Below, piece after piece: positions 32,337 through 37,889 of a stretch of 37,889 bases of DNA. Both the position numbers and the translations under genes were made by a program. Numbering within the stretch: the first letter of the stretch is position 1; every line of letters begins with the position of its first letter. The DNA comes from an uncultured Bacteroidales bacterium (GTDB taxonomy: Bacteria > Bacteroidota > Bacteroidia > Bacteroidales > Bacteroidaceae): positions 1 through 37,889 of the forward strand of contig CACWIN010000015.1 in NCBI GenBank assembly GCA_902760965.1. Reading direction: 5' to 3'. The notes under the pieces were generated by a model. It saw only the letters and a program-made list of their open reading frames with translations. It was not told the origin of the DNA and made no database searches.

Positions 32337-34961
32337 ATGAGATTATCCGCACATCTGTCAGGTGCCTTAAAAAAATGTGCATTGACCATATTGTCAATCA
32401 TCACTATGAGCACACCCATGTCTGCCCTTTCCGGGAACGTGGATTCGCTTATGGTATTTGCGGGCAACATACACCAGTTCAATTCCATATTCCCACAGGA
32501 AAAAGTATTCGTCCAACTGGACAACACGTCATATTATACCGGCGAGACCATCTGGTTCAAGGCTTTTGTGGTAAATGCATCCGGTTTGAACCGTGCACAG
32601 AGCAAGGTCCTGTACGTTGACCTTATTTCGCCCACCGGAATACTGCTCAAACAGGAAAAGCTCAAGATTGTTGCCGGTCAGGCCGACGGCTCTTTCCCTC
32701 TTATTGACGGAGCTACCGAGCAGGCACGTGAAAAGCGCGGTGTAATGAACTACCCCAGCGGATTCTACGAGATACGCGCCTACACCAATTACATGCAGAA
32801 TTTTGGTGATGAGATACTGTTCTCAAGGGTTATTGCGGTATATGACAAGCCTAAGAACGAAGGCCAGTACTATGACAGCAGTCCTACAATCACCCTGCGC
32901 AAATCGGACATTTCGGAACCTCGTCCGGCAACCCCAAAACTGCGTAAGATAAACGTTTCGTTTTACCCCGAAGGCGGTCATCTGATAGTTGGCAAGCCCT
33001 GCCGCGTGGCTTTTAAGGTTACCGATGACTCCGGATTCGGAATAAAAGCCAACGGAACCCTTCAGGAGACCGGCCAGGAGTTCAGTACCGAGCACAACGG
33101 AATGGGTTCTTTCACATTTACGCCCAAAGACAGGCACAGTACCGCAGAGATAACTGTCGACGGGACCTCAAGGTCATTCCAGCTGCCGCAGGCCGAGACT
33201 TCGGGATGCGGTATGGAGGTTACCCGCTATGGTGTGGACAGCATAAGAGTTGTTGTTGACGGCACTTCGGACTTTACTGGCTCCATATTGGGAATTACGC
33301 TCACCTGCCGCGGTGAACTGATGGATTTCAGCACCTTGACTGTCGGGGACAGCCCTACAGAAAAGATCATATCGCTTTACGGAGTGCCCGAAGGCGTGTG
33401 TCGCCTGAACCTGTTTGACAGCAACGGCAACATATATGCCAGCCGGTCGCTTTATCACAGAAGCCAGACCGTTAAGTCACCGGTCCTCCAGGTCATCCCC
33501 GACCAACCTAAATACGGCCCGTTCCAAAAGGTTGCCCTAAAGCTTGAACTGACCGATTACGCCGGCGTTCCGTTCCGCGACAGGTTCTGTCTTTCGGTAA
33601 GGGACAGCCGTGGACAAGGCAATGCCTTTGCCGATGACCTGCGCACATTCATGCTCCTGTCATCGGACCTTAAAGGTCTTATCGAGGACCCGTCATGGTA
33701 TTTTGAACAGACCGATGACAGCCGCGACCGGGCTCTTGACCTGCTCTGCATGATTCAGGGATGGGAACGCTATGACTGGGCTACAATGACCGGCCAAAAG
33801 GAGTTTACCGAGCGCCACAGACTTGAAGAGGGTCTTACGCTCAACGGATGGGTTCTCAATCCGTCGGGCAAGAAAAAGCTTGAAGGCGTGAATGTACTTG
33901 CCGCCTTGACTCCAAAAGACAAGACCCTATCCGAGGTTTACACATACAAGACCGATTCATCCGGCTATTTCGGGTTCAACATAGGAGTTGATTTCTATGA
34001 CAAGGCGCACTTTACCATCGACGCCCACACCAAACGTGAACGTCTTATAGGAACCAGTGCAAGAATACAGTTTGACCGGTCCATGATTCCCGCCCCGCGC
34101 CAATACGAGCCCCAGGAACTGGTATTCAACTCCCTTACCCAAAACGGAAAGGTATCGTCATCGGCCAAAGAGCAAAAAAAGGAGAAGGACGACGGTCTGC
34201 CCACAGTGATAAACCAGTTTACCGGCTATCTGTTGCCCGAGGTTGACATTGAGGAGGAACGCATGTACATTGACTACTTTACGTTCAATGCATTTGATGT
34301 AGTTAAGGATGTGGAGCTGGACCTTGACAAAGGCGAGTATTCCACAGACCTTATGGGTTACCTGCTGGACAAAGGATATATCGTTATTTCCGATGATGAC
34401 GGTAGAATAGCCTCGATAAACGGGTTTGAACCGTTCTTTTATGTCCACAACACAAAGAAGTACAAATATCAGGGAATATTTGAGAACCCGTCAACCATTG
34501 ATTCAAAGGACATAAAGAGCATAATAGTGTTTGACAGGCCCATGTTCCTGATGAACATCCTCATTCAGTGTCCGCTTTACCAGGAATACCTGAACCACAC
34601 CCTTCAGGACCTGACAGGCAGCGACAGGCTCTATCAGAGGCTCCTTCTTGTAGATATCCAGGTAAAGGAAGACCATGAGCTAAGCACCCGTAAGGAGATC
34701 TACAAGATAAACAAGCGTCTCACTACCGTTACCGGCTACTCCAGGCCTTACATGTTCTATTCACCCCAATACCCCGAGGGTCCCGTATTTGGTGACGTGG
34801 ATTACCGTCGCACCCTGTATTGGGATCCCAATGTGGTAACGGACAGCATAGGCCAGGCCCAGGTTGAATTCTACAACAATTCCATAACGACGCACTTCAA
34901 CATTTCCGCCGCCGGAATCACATCAAGCGGAATACCATACATTTACGACCAAAACTTTTAA
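32337..34961 (+). CDS. Secreted MG2/TonB-plug-like protein, first of a tandem pair
   Basis: The protein has 874 residues with a signal peptide (basic SGALKKCA, hydrophobic LTILSIITM, cleavage near MSALSG). The N-terminal third begins IFPQEKVFVQLDNTSYYTGE then TIWFKAFVVNASG, the form of alpha-2-macroglobulin MG2 domains found in large Bacteroidetes envelope proteins. A middle carboxypeptidase-regulatory-like beta domain (LNGWVLNPSGKKKLEGVNVLAAL, SSGYFGFN) and a late segment resembling a TonB-receptor plug (DVELDLDKGEYSTDLMGYLL, ASINGFEPFFYVHN) follow. No barrel is attached, and it ends GIPYIYDQNF. It is probably an outer-membrane or periplasmic protein of unknown role. A paralogue follows after 6 bases. 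Confidence 0.82.
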   Translation: MRLSAHLSGALKKCALTILSIITMSTPMSALSGNVDSLMVFAGNIHQFNSIFPQEKVFVQLDNTSYYTGETIWFKAFVVNASGLNRAQSKVLYVDLISPTGILLKQEKLKIVAGQADGSFPLIDGATEQAREKRGVMNYPSGFYEIRAYTNYMQNFGDEILFSRVIAVYDKPKNEGQYYDSSPTITLRKSDISEPRPATPKLRKINVSFYPEGGHLIVGKPCRVAFKVTDDSGFGIKANGTLQETGQEFSTEHNGMGSFTFTPKDRHSTAEITVDGTSRSFQLPQAETSGCGMEVTRYGVDSIRVVVDGTSDFTGSILGITLTCRGELMDFSTLTVGDSPTEKIISLYGVPEGVCRLNLFDSNGNIYASRSLYHRSQTVKSPVLQVIPDQPKYGPFQKVALKLELTDYAGVPFRDRFCLSVRDSRGQGNAFADDLRTFMLLSSDLKGLIEDPSWYFEQTDDSRDRALDLLCMIQGWERYDWATMTGQKEFTERHRLEEGLTLNGWVLNPSGKKKLEGVNVLAALTPKDKTLSEVYTYKTDSSGYFGFNIGVDFYDKAHFTIDAHTKRERLIGTSARIQFDRSMIPAPRQYEPQELVFNSLTQNGKVSSSAKEQKKEKDDGLPTVINQFTGYLLPEVDIEEERMYIDYFTFNAFDVVKDVELDLDKGEYSTDLMGYLLDKGYIVISDDDGRIASINGFEPFFYVHNTKKYKYQGIFENPSTIDSKDIKSIIVFDRPMFLMNILIQCPLYQEYLNHTLQDLTGSDRLYQRLLLVDIQVKEDHELSTRKEIYKINKRLTTVTGYSRPYMFYSPQYPEGPVFGDVDYRRTLYWDPNVVTDSIGQAQVEFYNNSITTHFNISAAGITSSGIPYIYDQNF

Positions 34962-34967
34962 CGAAAG

Positions 34968-37571
34968 ATGAACAGATTATTGACCTTTACTTTGCTTGCA
35001 ACGTTATTGTTCCCTAGCCTTGGCGCACAGACTACGGATAAAGAGAAACTGATGACGTTTGCCGGCAACATCCATCAGTTCAACAGCATATTCCCCCAGG
35101 AAAAAGTATATCTGCAGTTTGACAATACATCATACTATACAGGCGAAACCATCTGGTTCAAGGCCTTTGTAGTGAATGCCTCGAACCTTGAAAGGGCCCA
35201 GAGCAAAGTCCTTTACGTGGAGTTGCTGTCACCCGACGGCGTACTGCTTAAAAGACAAAAGCTTAAAGTGGTAGCCGGTCAGGCCGACGGATCATTCCCA
35301 CTGGTTGACGGATCCACCGCACAGGCCCGTGACCTTCGCGGCGTTCTTGGATATCCCAGCGGTTTTTACGAGGTTCGTGCGTACACCAACTTTATGCAGA
35401 ACTTTAGTGATGAAACACTTTTCAGCAGAGTTCTGGCCGTATATGACAAGCCCAAGGAGGAGGGTCACTACTATGATGAAAGTCCGGTAATAACCATCCG
35501 CCAGACCGAAATGAAACAAAAGCGCCCTGAAACTCCCCGTCAGCGCAAGATAAACGCATCCTTCCACCCCGAAGGAGGCCATATCATCATAGGCCAGCCA
35601 TGCCGTGTTGCATTTAAGGTGACCGATGAAAACGGTCTTGGCACCGATGCCCAAGGCGTTCTTGAAGGTTCACAGATTACATTCAGCACCCAGCATGACG
35701 GAATGGGCATTTTTGAGTTCACTCCTACCAAACGCAACAACAGCGTTGAATTCACGGTAGAAGGCAGTTCCCGGTCATTCAGCCTGCCCGATGCCGAAAC
35801 AGACGGCTGTGCGATGCGCGCAATGGTAACCGATGAAAACCTGCAGATAACCGTCAATCCGTCCCAAAGCTTTATGAGCACCCAGCTGGGACTTACCCTG
35901 ACCTGCAGGGGTGAACTGATGGATTTTACCACAGTTGAAATGGATCAGGAATCGGTAAGCCACGTATTTGACCTTTCGTCACAACCCGAAGGTGTATTCC
36001 GCTTGACCCTGTTTACCACCACAGGCGATATCCTGGCCACCCGCTCGTTCTATCACAGGAGCCAGACACAGGTCACTCCGTCACTGCAGGTTCAGACCGA
36101 CAAGAGCCAATATGCCCCGTTTGAGAAAGTAAGTCTCACATTCAACCTGACCGACGCAAAAGGCGTCCCCTTCCGTGACCGTTTCTGTCTGGCAGTCAGA
36201 GATTCACGCGGTCAGGGAAACGTATTCAGGGATGACCTTAGGACCTCGTTGCTGCTGTCATCGGACCTTAAAGGATTCATTGAGAACCCGTCATATTACT
36301 TTGACCCCCAGAACCAGGACCGCGACTCAATGCTTGACCTTTTGTGCATGGTTCAGGGATGGGAAAGGTATGACTGGAAAACCATGGCCGGAATTGATTC
36401 ATTCCAGGAGAAACACAGACTTGAAAAGAGTCTCACGCTTAACGGTTGGGTAATGAGTCCTTCGGGCAAGGAACCGCTTGAGGGCGTGAGCGTGAACGCC
36501 GCACTTATTCCCCAGGACAAGAAACTGCTGGAGACTTATACTTACCAGACCGATGAATCCGGATATTTTGGATTTGACATAGGGGTTGATTTTTATGACC
36601 GCGGAAAATTCACCATAAGCGCCGACCCCAAAAGGGACAGGTGGATAGGTACTTCGGCACGTATCCTGTTTGAACGCTCCATATCTCCCCAGATAAGAGC
36701 ATTCCAGCCCGGCGAGATGGTGTTCAACAGCCTCTCTGCACAAAAAAAGACCACCGGTACAGCAAGTTCAAGTTCAGCAAAGAAAGATGACGGACTCCCC
36801 ACGGTAATCAACATTGAGACCGGATACATCCTGCCCGATGTGGAGATCAACGAGCACCGCAAGTACGTTGATTACTACACATTCAAGGCTTACGATGTCC
36901 TTAAGGACGTGGAACTTGACCTGGACAAGGGAGACTACACGACCGACGTACTGGGATACCTTCAGGATAAAGGATATCTGGTTTACATGACTATGGGTGA
37001 GGACGGTTCCGATTCAATTGAATCAATCAACGGATTTGAGCCATTCTTTTATGTACACAACGCTTCAAAACTCAAGTATAACGGCGTGTTTGAATCTCCT
37101 CACAGGATTGATACAAAGGACATAAAGAGCATTCTGATTTATGACCACCCGCTGTTCAAGAGAGAAGCATGGATGCTTGCCCCCTTATACATGGAGCATA
37201 TGACCCACACCCTGACCAATCTGGAAGGAAGTCCCGAGGAGTATGACCGTGTCTTTATGGTAGACATTCTGGTCAAGGAGGACTTTGACCTGAGCACACG
37301 TAAGGACCTGTACAAGATAAACAAGCGTATCACATCGGTCGAAGGATACTCCAATCCGTACAGTTTCTATTCACCTGAATATCCTGACGGCCCTATTCCG
37401 GGTGATGTGGATTACCGCCGTACTCTCTATTGGGAGCCCAATGTTCTTACCGATTCAATCGGAAAGGCAACCGTTGAGTTCTACAACAACTCAATAACCA
37501 AGAAATTCCACATAGAGGCATCGGGCATCACTATATCGGGTACTCCCTACACTTTGAACCAGGATTTTTAA
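34968..37571 (+). CDS. Secreted MG2/TonB-plug-like protein, second of a tandem pair
   Basis: The protein has 867 residues with signal peptide MNRLLTFTLLATLLFPSLGA. It is co-linear with the preceding paralogue over its whole length and nearly identical in blocks such as NIHQFNSIFPQEKV, VPFRDRFCLSVRDSRGQG versus VPFRDRFCLAVRDSRGQG, and ETIWFKAFVVNAS; divergence is greatest in the Ser/Lys linker before DDGLPTVIN (about 600). Domains are the same: MG2-like start, carboxypeptidase-regulatory-like middle, plug-like late segment (INGFEPFFYVHN) and end PYTLNQDF. The pair arose by tandem duplication and is co-transcribed; the two products may form a heteromer. Function unknown. Confidence 0.83.
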   Translation: MNRLLTFTLLATLLFPSLGAQTTDKEKLMTFAGNIHQFNSIFPQEKVYLQFDNTSYYTGETIWFKAFVVNASNLERAQSKVLYVELLSPDGVLLKRQKLKVVAGQADGSFPLVDGSTAQARDLRGVLGYPSGFYEVRAYTNFMQNFSDETLFSRVLAVYDKPKEEGHYYDESPVITIRQTEMKQKRPETPRQRKINASFHPEGGHIIIGQPCRVAFKVTDENGLGTDAQGVLEGSQITFSTQHDGMGIFEFTPTKRNNSVEFTVEGSSRSFSLPDAETDGCAMRAMVTDENLQITVNPSQSFMSTQLGLTLTCRGELMDFTTVEMDQESVSHVFDLSSQPEGVFRLTLFTTTGDILATRSFYHRSQTQVTPSLQVQTDKSQYAPFEKVSLTFNLTDAKGVPFRDRFCLAVRDSRGQGNVFRDDLRTSLLLSSDLKGFIENPSYYFDPQNQDRDSMLDLLCMVQGWERYDWKTMAGIDSFQEKHRLEKSLTLNGWVMSPSGKEPLEGVSVNAALIPQDKKLLETYTYQTDESGYFGFDIGVDFYDRGKFTISADPKRDRWIGTSARILFERSISPQIRAFQPGEMVFNSLSAQKKTTGTASSSSAKKDDGLPTVINIETGYILPDVEINEHRKYVDYYTFKAYDVLKDVELDLDKGDYTTDVLGYLQDKGYLVYMTMGEDGSDSIESINGFEPFFYVHNASKLKYNGVFESPHRIDTKDIKSILIYDHPLFKREAWMLAPLYMEHMTHTLTNLEGSPEEYDRVFMVDILVKEDFDLSTRKDLYKINKRITSVEGYSNPYSFYSPEYPDGPIPGDVDYRRTLYWEPNVLTDSIGKATVEFYNNSITKKFHIEASGITISGTPYTLNQDF

Positions 37572-37587
37572 AAAAAAGGTCCGCGTA

Positions 37588-37619
37588 TTTCTTTATTATA
37601 TAATAAAATAGTATCTTTG
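37588..37619 (+). promoter_or_regulatory. Promoter of rpsA
   Basis: TTTC at 37588-37591, 20 bases, then TATCTTTG at 37612-37619 match TTTG-N20-TAnnTTTG with one mismatch. Transcription would start near 37626, leaving a leader of about 75 bases before the ATG at 37700. Confidence 0.65.
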
Positions 37620-37699
37620 CGCCCGCTAAGCGCCCAAGTGGCCTTGGCGTGTGTTTACAACATATTGTCTAACTTTATCTTAGTTTCAAAATTTAACTA

Positions 37700-37889
37700 A
37701 TGGAAGATTTAAAGAATGTAGCTCCCCTTCAGGAATTTCATCAACAAGCGCGAGGTTATCGTAAACATCGGTTACAAGTCCGATGGTATTATCCCCATCA
37801 GCGAATTCCGCTACAACCCCGACCTCAAGGTAGGTGACGAAGTTGAGGTTTACATTGAGAACACAGAGGACAGGAAGGGTCAGCTGCTT
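37700..37889 (+). pseudogene. rpsA: rpsA (30S ribosomal protein S1) 5' end with out-of-frame internal deletion
   Basis: The ATG at 37700 begins MEDLKNVAPLQEF, the standard N-terminus of Bacteroidales S1. After codon 13 the S1 sequence resumes in another frame at 37740 as INKREVIVNIGYKSDGIIP, then SEFRYNPDLKVGDEVEVYIE, the start of the first S1 RNA-binding domain, open to the window end. The linking part of S1 (roughly 40 residues from memory of homologues) is missing, and the first frame stops at TGA 37835-37837, giving 45 codons. S1 is essential, so this is either an assembly or consensus error near a contig end or a broken duplicate; a working disrupted rpsA is improbable. Confidence 0.8.

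Noticed and set aside
32243-32527. N-terminal extension of DUF1846
   Set aside because: It would cross the divergent promoters and overlap the MG2-like gene; the family starts at MIYGFDNEK.
1-37889. tRNA or rRNA genes
   Set aside because: No cloverleaf or rRNA-like segment was recognised by eye in the intergenic gaps, which are all short.

Overview
The window looks like a chromosomal segment of a gut- or oral-type Bacteroidales bacterium (Bacteroidaceae/Prevotellaceae level; the genus cannot be fixed from this sequence alone). The reasons are several promoters of the Bacteroidetes form TTTG-N19-21-TAnnTTTG, no obvious Shine-Dalgarno sites, many lipoproteins with Bacteroidetes-style lipoboxes, and families typical of the phylum: BspA-type LRR, BACON, PCMD, calycin-like, DUF4837, DUF4922 and rpsA starting MEDLKN.

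Layout. 1-3031 (minus): 5' part of a large secreted BspA/F5-8C-type surface protein, preceded by a possible 37-residue membrane peptide and a three-copy operator-like array, and divergent from a membrane-embedded AraC regulator (3287-4372). 4418-11772 (minus): one tight operon, rlmN - DUF4837 lipoprotein - pdxA - nucleotidyltransferase - ATP-grasp - CDP-alcohol phosphotransferase - flippase-like membrane protein - HAD hydrolase. Its last five genes look like a dedicated pathway that activates a polar group, transfers it and moves it across the membrane. 11866-15366 (plus): a glycosyltransferase and a DUF4922 (HIT/GalT-like)-SpoIID fusion. 15565-19178 (plus): an AT-rich four-gene cassette with its own canonical promoter, bracketed by REP elements. 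It encodes a CHASE2-like membrane sensor, a secreted protein of unknown family, an exported metacaspase fused to an outer-membrane-barrel-like domain, and a BACON lipoprotein. This is the best candidate for an undescribed system.

19279-23754 (minus): an operon with an outer-membrane barrel, a PCMD lipoprotein, an AmgK-RapZ fusion kinase, a MurU-like nucleotidyltransferase and AlkD. 23854-27381 (minus): AraC regulator, TonB-dependent receptor and calycin-like lipoprotein, closed by a clear intrinsic terminator. 27471-30142 (plus): lipoprotein flavodoxin, AmpG-like permease and a MurK-like sugar kinase. 30150-32242 (minus): DUF1846 protein and a 4'-phosphopantetheinyl transferase. 32337-37571 (plus): two tandem paralogous MG2/TonB-plug-like secreted proteins. 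37700-end: the start of rpsA, with an out-of-frame internal deletion.

Recurring themes are cell-wall sugar recycling (AmgK/MurU plus AmpG/MurK-like genes in one window), envelope proteins, and palindromic REP elements with the core GGGGACGGTTC at gene 3' ends. One REP unit is embedded in frame in the HAD gene.
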